The notes under the pieces were generated by a model, which worked only from the letters and a program-made list of their open reading frames with translations, did no database searches and was not told the origin of the DNA. A program made the position numbers and the translations under genes. From JBGSIC01 sp041751875 (GTDB lineage: Bacteria; Bdellovibrionota; FAC87; UBA2466; JACKAF01), in assembly GCA_041751875.1 (NCBI GenBank), contig JBGSIC010000032.1:1-64000 (forward strand): 64,000 nucleotides of DNA, given 5' to 3'. Positions 34,339-43,378 of this stretch are shown here, piece by piece; the stretch's first letter is position 1, and every line of letters starts with the position of its first letter.

Positions 34339-34857
34339 TTAGTTTGAAAGCAAGCTCTCGCGGCTGACATCGACTAGAAAGCGATTTCTTAAGAGCGATG
34401 CACCTAAAAGTACCGGCAGCTTCATCGCACTGCGATCAGCGAGCGAAAACTCGGCCCAAAATTTGTGGTCACCGATCTTCACCGGAAGAGATACAAAAAC
34501 GCGATCTTCCGAATGCCCGTTCGAGGAAGTTACTTCGTCTTCACGTGTAATCGGGGCCTCCATCACCACGGGCTCGTCATCATTTACAGTAACGAAGCGG
34601 GCAAACTCTTTCCCATCTTTTTTAAACTTTTCAATTTTGGTGGCGTGCATGCAGGATGAAGCTGCGCCGGTGTCAATTTTAGCAGGAATCGAAAACTTCT
34701 TACCATCTGCCGCGGGGACGGAAATCTTTTCAAGGCTTCCAATCACGGGCGTAAGTTCGCGCACCCGTTCTTCAACACTTCTTTCATCGTGATCAGCAAA
34801 GACGCTATAAGACGAAACAAGCAAAGCCAGGATCGAAATTTTTAACAAGGTTTTCAT
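34339..34857 (-). CDS. Exported retropepsin-like (ATP-dependent zinc protease family) protein
   Basis: The ATG at 34855-34857 follows a signal-peptide-like start (MKTLLKISILALLVSSYSVFAD). The 172-residue protein has the segment KIDTGAASSCMHA near residue 55, whose DTGA matches the catalytic Asp motif of retropepsin-like aspartic proteases. PVLLGASLLRNRFLVDV near the C-terminus is the typical flap/second motif. This group is often misnamed ATP-dependent zinc protease. Related proteins include RimB, which trims glutamates from a ribosomal protein. This one is exported, so its substrate should be in the envelope. Confidence 0.72.
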   Translation of the reverse strand: MKTLLKISILALLVSSYSVFADHDERSVEERVRELTPVIGSLEKISVPAADGKKFSIPAKIDTGAASSCMHATKIEKFKKDGKEFARFVTVNDDEPVVMEAPITREDEVTSSNGHSEDRVFVSLPVKIGDHKFWAEFSLADRSAMKLPVLLGASLLRNRFLVDVSRESLLSN

Positions 34858-35027
34858 TCGCTCACCTTCCGCCGAGCGGAAAAGGTGCAACCCGAATGCC
34901 ACAGAAAAGGCTGTATTCTGTTGGTTTAGGCTCAATAATCTCTGAATTTGGGCCGGTTATCGCCGATATTTGTCACATCTGGACAAATCATTTGGCAGGC
35001 AGCCTAGCTCCCTGAAATTTTCGGATT

Positions 35028-35056
35028 TTGCTACTTTGGCGAGGAAACCTTATACT
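35028..35056 (+). promoter_or_regulatory. Candidate promoter of the 35085-36118 gene pair
   Basis: TTGCTA (35028-35033) and TATACT (35051-35056) are 17 bp apart, with the ATG 29 bp beyond. It is a good sigma-70-like match. Confidence 0.45.
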
Positions 35057-35084
35057 TGAATAACCAAGACAGAGGTCCCCAACA

Positions 35085-35810
35085 ATGCGATCCGCCTTTT
35101 TTTTAACGCTCAGCTTCATTTTGGTGAGCCATTATTCGCAGGCCGAGTACACGATCAAGAAGGGTAAGGACCTAAAAACAAATCCCTCAGGCGCTCGGCC
35201 ACCGAGGACAGCCCCTTCTCCTACGTCCCGGCAGGCGCCTCGTTACGTCCAGCCTTCGTTGCCTCCCGCGGTTCCTCCCGCTTCGCGTTCGGATGAGGCT
35301 TATGAGTCTAGAACCATGTCGGCGATCAACTCGCTTTATCAGTGGATGAAAACGTCTCGGGTGGAAACCGGTGAAGCAGGAAATTTGGAACATTTAATTC
35401 GCCTCCAAGGGGCCTTAAGAGATCTCACGTACAATCTCAAAAACTGCCTCAGCAGTCGGGATACTTTTTTGAGAACTCGAGCCGCGCAACTGGGGCGTTA
35501 CAAACCTACGCAAAAGCTTGAAGATCTTAACGTGCAAACGATCTCGCGAGGGCTTGCCGCGAAAGTTTCACACAAGCGCCAAGATATGGAGAAGAATGTG
35601 CTCTATTACGGGCCGACTTTGCTTCCCGCTCTAAAACAGATCGTCGGGCAGTCGACCGATCTTGAGGTGCTAAACAGTTCCTTGGGGCTGCTCACTCTTC
35701 TCACTGATGGAGAGATTGAAACGTGCATCAGTCAAAACATTTACAATGCAAAGGCATTCTTCTTTGAATATGCCCTACCCAAAGAACAGGTGAAAGCATG
35801 TCGCGGTTAG
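35085..35810 (+). CDS. Exported protein with Pro/Arg-rich linker, unknown function
   Basis: This 241-residue protein has a signal peptide (about 1-20, ending SQAE). A disordered Pro/Arg/Ser-rich linker (about 30-70; ARPPRTAPSPTSRQAPRYVQ) leads to a helical C-terminal domain with three cysteines (NCLSS, ETCIS, KACRG). The linker may let the domain reach across the periplasm. No family was recognised. The last 13 bp overlap the next gene, which is also exported, so the two are probably co-expressed partners. Confidence 0.55.
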   Translation: MRSAFFLTLSFILVSHYSQAEYTIKKGKDLKTNPSGARPPRTAPSPTSRQAPRYVQPSLPPAVPPASRSDEAYESRTMSAINSLYQWMKTSRVETGEAGNLEHLIRLQGALRDLTYNLKNCLSSRDTFLRTRAAQLGRYKPTQKLEDLNVQTISRGLAAKVSHKRQDMEKNVLYYGPTLLPALKQIVGQSTDLEVLNSSLGLLTLLTDGEIETCISQNIYNAKAFFFEYALPKEQVKACRG

Positions 35811-36118
35811 TACTTATCCTTCTTTTTGTTTCTTCGTCGGGTACTGTCTTTGCGGATGGTCGGTTCGACATGGGAGAAATTGTGGACTCGGTGGCAGAAG
35901 CGCTTCGTCCAGAAACACCGACCGGCGCACGCGCGGCTGCCGATGCAACAGTGGCGTCGCTCATCAACGGAGTAGAAAAATGCCTTTCCGACCCTTCGAG
36001 CGCTAAAGCTGCTCCTGCTTTGAACGCTTGTCTTCAAGGGCGCCTTGCAGGCTTCGCGTCTTACCTCGTTAAGGAACGTTTCCCCAATCAAAATATTCGT
36101 ATCTGTACTAGTAACTGA
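35798..36118 (+). CDS. Small exported protein, partner of the preceding gene
   Basis: A signal peptide (MSRLVLILLFVSSSGTVFAD) is followed by an 86-residue mature part with three cysteines (EKCLSD, NACLQG and ICTSN), predicted mostly helical. No homologue is recognised. The start lies inside the end of the previous gene (13-bp overlap), which argues for translational coupling. The matching number of cysteines may reflect inter-protein disulfides; this is speculation. Confidence 0.5.
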   Translation: MSRLVLILLFVSSSGTVFADGRFDMGEIVDSVAEALRPETPTGARAAADATVASLINGVEKCLSDPSSAKAAPALNACLQGRLAGFASYLVKERFPNQNIRICTSN

Positions 36119-36170
36119 TTGCTATGCCAATCGATAGGCTAAGGATCTTTGGTGTGATACCAAGGTATTG

Positions 36171-36719
36171 ATGTGCCCAACTGTTCTAGACATAGGTTGC
36201 GGAGTGGGGTGGCACCCTATTCAGTACGCCTCACTTCATCCTGACGAGGAAGTCATTGCCGTAGAGCACGGCAAGACTCGCTTTGAGAAAATGTGTCGCC
36301 GTTTGGATCGTCACCCGCAGCTAAAAAATATCATACCGATTCAGATGGATGCGCATCGCTACGTGGCAGACCAACTTAAGAATAAGTCGCTTACCAAGAT
36401 TTTCTTTCTGTATCCCAATCCCTACGCGAAACCGAAACTCGCTAAAAAACGTTGGCATAACCAACTCTTCATGAAAAAGCTGGTGCTTTCTCTTCTTCCC
36501 GGAGGAGAAATTGTCTTAGCGACCAATGAAGCCTTCTACGCCGAGGAATTTCGCGAGAAGCTCAAGGCGCTGGGAATGCAGCTGGTATCAGATAGAGTGC
36601 TTCCCCTCGACCACGCTCCTCGAACTCACTTTGAGAAAAAATATTTGGAACGCGGCGAGCGTTGTTTCGAGCACCTGTACCGTAAACGTGAGCCTACAGA
36701 CGCTACTTTCCCGACGTAA
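36171..36719 (+). CDS. TrmB-like SAM-dependent methyltransferase
   Basis: This is a compact class I methyltransferase of 182 residues. Motif I DIGCGVGWHPIQYA lies at the very N-terminus, VIAVEHGKTRFEKM is the second strand, and FLYPNPYAKPKLAKKRWHNQLF near residue 90 matches the PDPWPKKRHHKRRL-type motif of tRNA (guanine-N7-) methyltransferase TrmB. FEKKY near the end matches the TrmB substrate strand. It lacks the N-terminal 30-50 residues of usual TrmB, so it is either a short relative or a paralogue. AAGG 5 bp before ATG 36171 supports that start over the TTG at 36168. Confidence 0.68.
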   Translation: MCPTVLDIGCGVGWHPIQYASLHPDEEVIAVEHGKTRFEKMCRRLDRHPQLKNIIPIQMDAHRYVADQLKNKSLTKIFFLYPNPYAKPKLAKKRWHNQLFMKKLVLSLLPGGEIVLATNEAFYAEEFREKLKALGMQLVSDRVLPLDHAPRTHFEKKYLERGERCFEHLYRKREPTDATFPT

Positions 36720-36789
36720 AACTCGCCTGTTTCGGTCGTGAAAATTCTCATCCCCCGAACCCTCACCTGCCCTAGAGCCGCAAATAGAT

Positions 36790-38430
36790 TTGCCTTACGC
36801 GTTATTTGTTTGTTACCAAAGCCCAACTCTAGTTAAGGAATGCACCATTATTACGGCTACCAGAAAACCCACGGGCGAAGGTATAGCTAAGTTTTGGATA
36901 TTCTGCGCCTTTCTGGCTTTCCCACTCCTGACCCTCGCCGAGGAAACGGCGGCACCGACCCTAGGTGTTCATGTAGCAGAGCATGGCGCGCACCTTAGCG
37001 CTGTTGAGGTCGACAATCTGCCACCGGGCTCCCTTGTTCACGATATTGTCTTCGACCACGACGATTTAATTCCCCCCGGTGACTGGCATGAAGACTCCGG
37101 GGTGGTTTTATCGGAATGTCAGGAGCTTGCGAACGCTGTTCAGCAACTTGGAGTGGAAGAGTTTGAACGACTGGGCGCAAAGGGCTTTGCCAAAGCGGTA
37201 GACAAAGGGAAGGTGAGCCTTACGACTCCAATCGGCCATGCGGAAATAAACACCATCGATGATCACTATTTTGCACGTGTGGTGCATGAGAATACGAAAT
37301 ACTCACTCGTGTTTTTGGATCGCGAAAAAATTAAGCCCCATTCGAAACACCTGCGCCAGTATGTGGCCCGCCAACACATCGATGCAGGAGAAGTTCAGCG
37401 AAAAAAAAGAAGTGGAGTGTGGGACCATGTAAAAGGTGCGTTTGTTGACGGTTCAAGAACGGGCAGAGACGTCGTATTGGTTTGGTATGAAAAAGGCGAA
37501 ATAAAAGGAACAGAATACCTCCCTCGGTTTTCCCCATTTTCGGGAGAGTGGTGGGGCGACTATTATTACGCGACGGTAAAAAAGCCTACCCGAGGGGATT
37601 ACATTTTAGGAACGGTTTCCACAGCCGCCCAATTGGGGATGACGGAAGGCGTGATGTGGATCAAAGAAGTTATCAACCCCGAATATGAAGCGACCTGGGC
37701 ACCGCTTGTGATGTCGGCGGGCTTCGGAGTGGTACTCGGGGTGGGCAATAGTACTTATCGCAATTGGATTTATCGCGGCAGTGATTTGAGTCAGCTCACC
37801 AAGCAATGGAGTGTGAGCATGGGCTATGCTTACGGGCTGACTATTTGGGAAAAAGGGCTCGCGGTGGTTTTTCGCATAACAGACACAGCGGCACTGGCTA
37901 TCCACGCCCATCTTTGGTCGAACTCTTGGTTTCATAATTTGGGGAGAAAATCTTGGTACGAGTTCCCTCGCATTCGTACGCAGAACCGCGACAACAGCGA
38001 AACCTTTAAGATCACCTGGAAGGGAAAAGAAATTGATACCGATGTTTCAAGGGCCTCTGCCGAACAGCAGACCCTTTATCTTGTTCCCTATACCTTGAAG
38101 CTTATCGGGCTGGTGGGCCTAGGCGCGGGCGTTGCGACGGGGGTAGGGACCATCGATTCGGGGACTCTACTTCTTCTCGCTTCCATTCCGGCTGCGCAGT
38201 ATGGCGTGATGAAGTACGCAGAAAGTAAACGTTATAGGGATCAGGTGGATTTGCGCCGTCGGTGGGAGCGCACCAAAAGCATCGGGAAAACCATTCCGCT
38301 TACTGCGGCTCAAATACTGGGGATTGATCCCACTCATATGGATGCCTCGCTAAGTCACCTGAGTGAAAAATGCGCCACTTTGATTTCTCGTATAGCGTGG
38401 CGGACAAAGCCGGCCACAGCGGGGTCCTAG
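36790..38430 (+). CDS. Exported or membrane protein of unknown function
   Basis: This 546-residue ORF has a hydrophobic N-terminal segment (about 35-50, FWIFCAFLAFPLLTLAEE) typical of a signal peptide. A soluble domain follows (about 52-270), then a C-half with several hydrophobic stretches (about 280-330 and 445-475). The product is rich in Trp and Tyr. No family was recognised. The only in-frame standard start is TTG 36790, which would put the signal peptide unusually far in. AAGGA at 36837 lies well placed for an in-frame ATT at 36856 but also for an out-of-frame ATG at 36841 that opens 16 codons. The true start is unresolved. Confidence 0.55.
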   Translation: MPYALFVCYQSPTLVKECTIITATRKPTGEGIAKFWIFCAFLAFPLLTLAEETAAPTLGVHVAEHGAHLSAVEVDNLPPGSLVHDIVFDHDDLIPPGDWHEDSGVVLSECQELANAVQQLGVEEFERLGAKGFAKAVDKGKVSLTTPIGHAEINTIDDHYFARVVHENTKYSLVFLDREKIKPHSKHLRQYVARQHIDAGEVQRKKRSGVWDHVKGAFVDGSRTGRDVVLVWYEKGEIKGTEYLPRFSPFSGEWWGDYYYATVKKPTRGDYILGTVSTAAQLGMTEGVMWIKEVINPEYEATWAPLVMSAGFGVVLGVGNSTYRNWIYRGSDLSQLTKQWSVSMGYAYGLTIWEKGLAVVFRITDTAALAIHAHLWSNSWFHNLGRKSWYEFPRIRTQNRDNSETFKITWKGKEIDTDVSRASAEQQTLYLVPYTLKLIGLVGLGAGVATGVGTIDSGTLLLLASIPAAQYGVMKYAESKRYRDQVDLRRRWERTKSIGKTIPLTAAQILGIDPTHMDASLSHLSEKCATLISRIAWRTKPATAGS

Positions 38431-38527
38431 ACCCGTAAATTTTGAAGATTATTGCGTAATCTCTCCTGATGACGGTGGGGGTTGAACCCAACTCCGATAC
38501 CGCTAGCTCGAATTTCCCGGAAGTGTT

Positions 38528-40234
38528 ATGGACTCTTTCGTGAAAAACATCCTTATTGTAGGTTTCTGGGCGTTCCTTGGTTCCACTGCTTTTTCCGCAG
38601 AATGGTCTGTACCCGAAAGGCTCTGTGCCGCGCGGATTGCAGAGCATAATTCGCCGGCCGTGAAGGCTTGGGTCGATCATACGCTTCAAAACAATCCCCT
38701 ACTTAATTCCACTGGCGAGATTCGCGAACGTTTATTGTCGATGACACTACAAATGTTGGCAGATCCCCGATTTAGATCTGAGGATTACTTTGTTTATTCC
38801 AGTTTGTTGGGAGCCAGCTCGGAAGAAATGTTAAAGGCAATAGAGATGCGGGGGCGAAAAACTGTCGCTAACTCTGGCAACGCACTGGAGTATTGGCGCT
38901 TAAACACGGTGGCTAACTATTTTCTGGAAAACGATGAAGAAGCTCATAAGTTCATGAACATGTTCTTTCAGCAGCCTGATATCAACCGCGACCTAAAACT
39001 TTATCAGTCGTTTGTACGGGGAGTGGCGCGCATGGGAGGAGGGGATGCGGGACAATGGGAGCAGGCTCAGGTTGCTCTGCTTCGTCTCGTTAGTGCGGGA
39101 AACCGGCACTCTGAGTACAGTCGCGAGTACATGTTTGCTTTTGATATCGCACTTCCGCTTTTATCCGGTTTTCGCACCGAACCTTTTATCGCTAAAGCAA
39201 ACTTAGAACTTGTGCGCATTGGAGATTCTCTGACTCGATTTGCGGACTCCGCGAAGGATGCGACAGTGGAGTGGGTGTTGCGTTTAAACGCGCTTCGCGC
39301 ATATGCCGCAACAGGGCCGGTTCTGCGTGAAACAACGCACAAGCCGGAACGATTTATTCCTTACTTGTATGGTTCTCCGCCCCAATCTGTTCGCTCTAAA
39401 ATGCAAGCTCAGGTCGATATGCTTCTTATCCGCCAGCCTGATCAAGAGCTGCCCTATCATGACCTATTTGACCTCTTGAGTGGCTTAGATGACTCATCTC
39501 AAATGGCCTTATTTGGGCCGATAGCAGAATCACGAGGGTATCGCGTGGCCTTCGATTTCTATATGGCGTCTGGAGATTTTGAGAGCGCGAAACGCCTGGC
39601 GGAAAAATGGATATCCCAAGGTGCGCTGAGAAATCCGTTCGGTCCCGAGCAGCAAAGTTTGGTTACGAATCTTGTGCGAAGTGGGCACACAGAACTTTTG
39701 CAGCAGCTTTTGGACCAATCTGTCCTCGATTCAGACGCGACTGAAATGGTCGATGCCGCACTAAAATTGCCGAATAGCCAACTCTTGGAGATAGGAAGTT
39801 CAACGAGATATCTAAGAAGTTTTGGTAAGCACGATATCGTCACCGACGAAGTGCGCGCCGCTTTAGGTTTGCGTCTTGACTCCCCCTTTCGTAGTGGACC
39901 CTTTGCGGGCACTGGTTCCTTGTTCGCTGAGTTGGCGGACTTAAGTGAGGTATTGGGGCGAGTGCGAGCGGGCAATAAGCCTTTTGCAGTACATAAAGAA
40001 GTTGCTTACAGAACTTTGGAAAATGAAAGCACTTCGCTCGATGAGCTGCAGATTGCGATGCTCTACTTTTTAGAAACGGAAAACAGTGAGGCGATGATTA
40101 AGGTAGCATCTCGGATGTTTGCGATCGGGATGGAGCCTGGCTACCGGGGGGATGCTCAGTCGGGAGAGGGGGCTTCTCCTGCGAACTTTGCTTTCAGAAA
40201 CATGGCCTTGGTGCCTTTGTTTAATCAACCATAG
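38528..40234 (+). CDS. Exported helical-repeat-like protein, unknown function
   Basis: This 568-residue protein has a signal peptide (about 1-24, ending STAFSAE). The mature part is almost all helix with repeated pairs of about 35 residues (for example FYMASGDFESAKRLAEKWISQG, MLYFLETENSEAMIKVASRMF). That resembles TPR/Sel1-like solenoids without a clear consensus, so it is probably a periplasmic scaffold. A small membrane protein gene follows 8 bp later and is likely co-transcribed. Confidence 0.55.
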   Translation: MDSFVKNILIVGFWAFLGSTAFSAEWSVPERLCAARIAEHNSPAVKAWVDHTLQNNPLLNSTGEIRERLLSMTLQMLADPRFRSEDYFVYSSLLGASSEEMLKAIEMRGRKTVANSGNALEYWRLNTVANYFLENDEEAHKFMNMFFQQPDINRDLKLYQSFVRGVARMGGGDAGQWEQAQVALLRLVSAGNRHSEYSREYMFAFDIALPLLSGFRTEPFIAKANLELVRIGDSLTRFADSAKDATVEWVLRLNALRAYAATGPVLRETTHKPERFIPYLYGSPPQSVRSKMQAQVDMLLIRQPDQELPYHDLFDLLSGLDDSSQMALFGPIAESRGYRVAFDFYMASGDFESAKRLAEKWISQGALRNPFGPEQQSLVTNLVRSGHTELLQQLLDQSVLDSDATEMVDAALKLPNSQLLEIGSSTRYLRSFGKHDIVTDEVRAALGLRLDSPFRSGPFAGTGSLFAELADLSEVLGRVRAGNKPFAVHKEVAYRTLENESTSLDELQIAMLYFLETENSEAMIKVASRMFAIGMEPGYRGDAQSGEGASPANFAFRNMALVPLFNQP

Positions 40235-40242
40235 GGGAAGAT

Positions 40243-40407
40243 ATGGCTCTCGATAATATGGGCGCACCTGACAGTCCAGCTAAGTTCAACAGCGAACCCG
40301 CCTGGTCCAAGGACCCGAAATGGAAACTGTGGGAATTTTTAATTGCGGGTGCTTTGTTGGCTGGAGTCGTTTGGGTAATCGGATATGGGGTAGGGTACTT
40401 CTCTTGA
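40243..40407 (+). CDS. 54-residue single-pass membrane protein
   Basis: ATG 40243 is preceded by GGGGAAG. The product has a soluble N-half rich in Pro, Ser and Trp (about 1-30), then one membrane helix (about 31-50) ending GYGVGYFS. No homologue is recognised. The strong ribosome binding site and the 8-bp distance from the upstream exported-protein gene support a real gene. It may anchor or modulate a partner. Confidence 0.55.
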   Translation: MALDNMGAPDSPAKFNSEPAWSKDPKWKLWEFLIAGALLAGVVWVIGYGVGYFS

Positions 40408-40451
40408 CTCGAACATTCCCTACTCGCTAATTGGAATAGTCAGCTGTAAAA

Positions 40452-40470
40452 TGCCCTTTCTGTGAGGGCA
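40452..40470 (+). promoter_or_regulatory. Hairpin hiding the ribosome binding site of the esterase gene
   Basis: TGCCCT (40452-40457) pairs with AGGGCA (40465-40470) around a 7-base loop. The 3' arm contains the only Shine-Dalgarno-like bases (AGGG) for the ATG at 40472. Formed in mRNA, it would block initiation. No T-run follows, so it is not a terminator. Confidence 0.45.
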
Positions 40471-40471
40471 C

Positions 40472-41440
40472 ATGAATCGTATGGGTTGGCTTGTTTTCTC
40501 TTTGTTCGTTTTTGTCCTGCATTCGCCAGCCTGGGCGAAACAGGTCATTTCCAGTGTGCACGGTGGCGTTTTTCTCAATGGTTTGGCGTATCGGTTATTC
40601 ATCCCCAGTCAAATTTCGGCTCCAAGGAAGCTTGTGGTTGCCATTCACGGCTGCAAGGAAGATGCGGAACACTTTGCTAAACTTACCCAGCTAGATGACT
40701 GGGCGGAGCGCGACGGTTTCTTGGTTCTCTATCCTCAACAAGATCGTTTTCGCAATCCGGAAGGGTGCTGGAATTGGTTTTACCCTTTTAACCAAATGCG
40801 CGAGGTCGGAGAGGCGGCTGTTATTGCCTCCTTGGCGGCCGAAATCGCAGAAAAGTGGAACGTTTCTTCTGAGCAGAGTTTTCTGATGGGGCTTTCCTCC
40901 GGTGCGGCGATAGCGGTAAGTGTGGCAAGTTGTCACCCGGACAAATTTTCTGCCGTGATGTTGCATTCGGGAGTCCAGTTTAAAGCTGCCGAGTTTCCCT
41001 TCGAGGCAATCCGAACCTTGCACAGGGGAAGCCTGCGCTCGCCAGAGTTCGCCGGCCGACAGGCCGCCCTGTGCGCGGCTAACACAGGAAAGCGCATGGC
41101 CGCTTTGATTGTTCATGGGACAAAAGACGAACGAGTCGTTCCGCTAAACGGTGAGCAAACTTTGGAGCAGTTTGCCCATTTGAACGCGCATGTGGACCCC
41201 GCGCTGAAGGCCCTTTTTCCTCTCGTCCCTTATCGGACTGAGAGTATCCAAGAGTCTTCCAAGCTCTCCTTTCTAGTGCGTGATTACGGAATGGAGGAAG
41301 AGCTTCTACTGCGGCACGTTTCGGTCGAGGGGCTAGGTCACGCTTGGAGCGGAGGACCGGTGGGGGTTGTCCATAGTGACCCGCTGGGCCCCGATGCGAC
41401 TGCTTTGGCGTTGGAGTTTTTTAAAGAAGTGTCTCGTTAG
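40472..41440 (+). CDS. Exported PHB-depolymerase-family esterase
   Basis: This 322-residue protein has a signal peptide (about 1-22, ending SPAWAK). It carries an alpha/beta-hydrolase of the PHB depolymerase/feruloyl esterase type: AIHGCKEDAEHFA (oxyanion region), nucleophile elbow GLSSGAA near residue 142 (Ser), the acid Asp in VHGTKDERV, and His in GLGHAWSGG. All three catalytic residues are present. The likely role is hydrolysis of ester bonds in a polymer or storage polyester outside the cytoplasm; the substrate cannot be predicted. Confidence 0.8.
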   Translation: MNRMGWLVFSLFVFVLHSPAWAKQVISSVHGGVFLNGLAYRLFIPSQISAPRKLVVAIHGCKEDAEHFAKLTQLDDWAERDGFLVLYPQQDRFRNPEGCWNWFYPFNQMREVGEAAVIASLAAEIAEKWNVSSEQSFLMGLSSGAAIAVSVASCHPDKFSAVMLHSGVQFKAAEFPFEAIRTLHRGSLRSPEFAGRQAALCAANTGKRMAALIVHGTKDERVVPLNGEQTLEQFAHLNAHVDPALKALFPLVPYRTESIQESSKLSFLVRDYGMEEELLLRHVSVEGLGHAWSGGPVGVVHSDPLGPDATALALEFFKEVSR

Positions 41441-41449
41441 AACCATTGG

Positions 41450-42316
41450 TCAGTTGCCTACCCATTTTCTGATACCAGGCCAGTAGGCTTGGAGAAGACA
41501 GTAGAATCGCGGATAAACTTTCGCACCAAGCGGTAAACGGAAGCACCAATAGGCAACCCACATCGCAAATGAGCGCGCCGATCCTAGGGGAACATTGAAA
41601 TGAATAAGTTTCTCTTTTCTTAGGTCGGTTCCGTAGCGAATGTCGCGCACTTGGAAGTTGTAGCGAGTATCTTGTGCCGCGACCAAACCGTTTTTTGCCA
41701 TCCACAAGTTAATCAAAGACTGATCCTGATAGAGAAAGTATTCCTTGTAGCGGTCCCCAAGTTTTAGCAGGAGATTGTACTGGCTTTTCGTTCGCACGGA
41801 TTTCGGAATGACCATCATTCCTGTATTGCCCGTTTCCCCAATAACGATGTTGTCTTCTCTTAGCAGCCGTTTCACCTCCTCCTGGTCTTGCTTCTTGAGA
41901 AGGGGCGTCGAACGTGACATCGTGTCTCGTACGCAGAAAAATTGGTCTTTTTCGAATAGCTCAGAAAGTGAGCCCATTACAATGGTGTCCACATCTAAAT
42001 AGAGTACATTGTCGAATTCCAGATGCAGTTCATTCCAGATACCCAGGCGAGAATAGACTGTGACGGGAGTTGTCTTGCCGGTGTATCTCTCCATCAGCGG
42101 AAAATCCTTGAAATGCTCTGGCTCCAGATTTTTACAATAAACATCTTTAAAACTTTCCAACCAAGCAACCTGACTCGCTGACAATCCAAGTTGGTAAACA
42201 TACACGGGTGGGTGGTCAGGGAAGTTATTGTCCAGACTCTTGATGAAGATCTTGGCTTCTCGAAACACATTCTGATCGAGAGAGCAGAAGATAAGGTTTT
42301 TGGTGGGATGACTCAC
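41450..42316 (-). CDS. Family 8-like glycosyltransferase
   Basis: This 288-residue protein begins NLIFCSLDQNVFREAKIFIKSL. It has the nucleotide-sugar DxD motif in VLYLDVDTIV (near residue 108), GNTGMMVIP and YQDQSLINLW, the pattern of GT8 (glycogenin/LgtC-like) transferases. It overlaps the upstream gene by four bases (42313-42316). A C-terminal hydrophobic-aromatic stretch (FAMWVAYWCF) may bind the membrane. It probably acts on a surface polysaccharide or lipid-linked acceptor. Confidence 0.75.
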   Translation of the reverse strand: MSHPTKNLIFCSLDQNVFREAKIFIKSLDNNFPDHPPVYVYQLGLSASQVAWLESFKDVYCKNLEPEHFKDFPLMERYTGKTTPVTVYSRLGIWNELHLEFDNVLYLDVDTIVMGSLSELFEKDQFFCVRDTMSRSTPLLKKQDQEEVKRLLREDNIVIGETGNTGMMVIPKSVRTKSQYNLLLKLGDRYKEYFLYQDQSLINLWMAKNGLVAAQDTRYNFQVRDIRYGTDLRKEKLIHFNVPLGSARSFAMWVAYWCFRLPLGAKVYPRFYCLLQAYWPGIRKWVGN

Positions 42317-43272
42317 GATGCTTTTTTAAACGAAGATAGCCTTCGAGCGACCTTTCCTGAGAAACGTTTGGCGAAGTATTTTACTCGTCCTACCCCGCTG
42401 TGAGGTAGGGTATCGAACTTCTGCCAATAGGCGACAGGCAGTGTTTGGTGCATCTCTTTAAATGTTTTAAACCAGATTTGACCTGCCTCCGTTGCGCGGT
42501 TTCGGCCTAGTCGTTTGCCAAATGGCTCATACCCGTCCGCGAAGTAGTGAATAATTTTTGCTTCCGATAGGGCCGTCTTTCGGAAAATATTATCTGCGGG
42601 GCAGTTCCATTCTTCTTCCGCAAGATAGTGCGGGTAACGTGCGATGAGCAGATTGGCCAGAGACTCGTCAATGAGCTCAATACCGCGCCCTTTCTCAATT
42701 AGGCGCGAATACTCTTCAAAAAAGGGCAGTCCTTTTGGTTGGCTGAGGCCCATCACACCCACGTTCACATCAATTCGGTCGAGCAGTAAACGCTTTCTGG
42801 CTTTCTCGATTTCTTCGGGAGTGAACAAATGATTGATACTTTCAATGCGACGAAGACGACTTCCAAATTCCTGTTTCTCGGGCCTTCCATACGCGCCGTA
42901 CGGATTGGGATAAAAGCGAGTGACTAGCAGACCATGCTGCTCGGTGGGAGCAAACAGGGGCTCCGGAGATGCTTGGAATAGCAAATCACTGTCGAAGGCC
43001 AGGGTCGTCGCGTACGGGCTTTGGTCGAATACCAAAGTACGCAAACTGGAATAAGTGTTATCGCCTAAGTGGAAGGTCTTGAAATTCAGGTTCAAGGGGG
43101 CAAGGTCGCGTTCAAGTTTTTCACGGTAAGGCGCGTTGTCGAGTAGAACGGTTACCTCACCTGAATAGTGGAGGCGGAGCGAATAAACCGCTACCAATAG
43201 GTTGTTGATGCATTTCGTCCCGAAGTTAAAAAAGACGCAACCTTTTGAGAGTTTCTTCATGCTGGCGCTCAT
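42313..43272 (-). CDS. Glycosyltransferase-like protein
   Basis: This 319-residue protein has a fold similar to the family 8-like neighbour. An early FNFGTKCINNLLVAVYSL and ATTLAFDSDLLF (near residue 92) supply a DxD-type motif, followed by DVNVGVMGLS. It is more diverged, so the assignment is by pattern and context. It is first in the minus-strand pair and overlaps the next gene by four bases. Divergent from it is an SGNH hydrolase gene, so the trio may modify one surface polymer. Confidence 0.62.
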   Translation of the reverse strand: MSASMKKLSKGCVFFNFGTKCINNLLVAVYSLRLHYSGEVTVLLDNAPYREKLERDLAPLNLNFKTFHLGDNTYSSLRTLVFDQSPYATTLAFDSDLLFQASPEPLFAPTEQHGLLVTRFYPNPYGAYGRPEKQEFGSRLRRIESINHLFTPEEIEKARKRLLLDRIDVNVGVMGLSQPKGLPFFEEYSRLIEKGRGIELIDESLANLLIARYPHYLAEEEWNCPADNIFRKTALSEAKIIHYFADGYEPFGKRLGRNRATEAGQIWFKTFKEMHQTLPVAYWQKFDTLPHSGVGRVKYFAKRFSGKVARRLSSFKKAS

Positions 43273-43378
43273 ACAAACAATTTAGGACTTCAGGTTCTGT
43301 TCGACAGAATGTGAGTTTATCTTGAGAAAAAGTTCATTATACTTGAACCTAAGTTAGCACAATATTCAGAATTACTTA

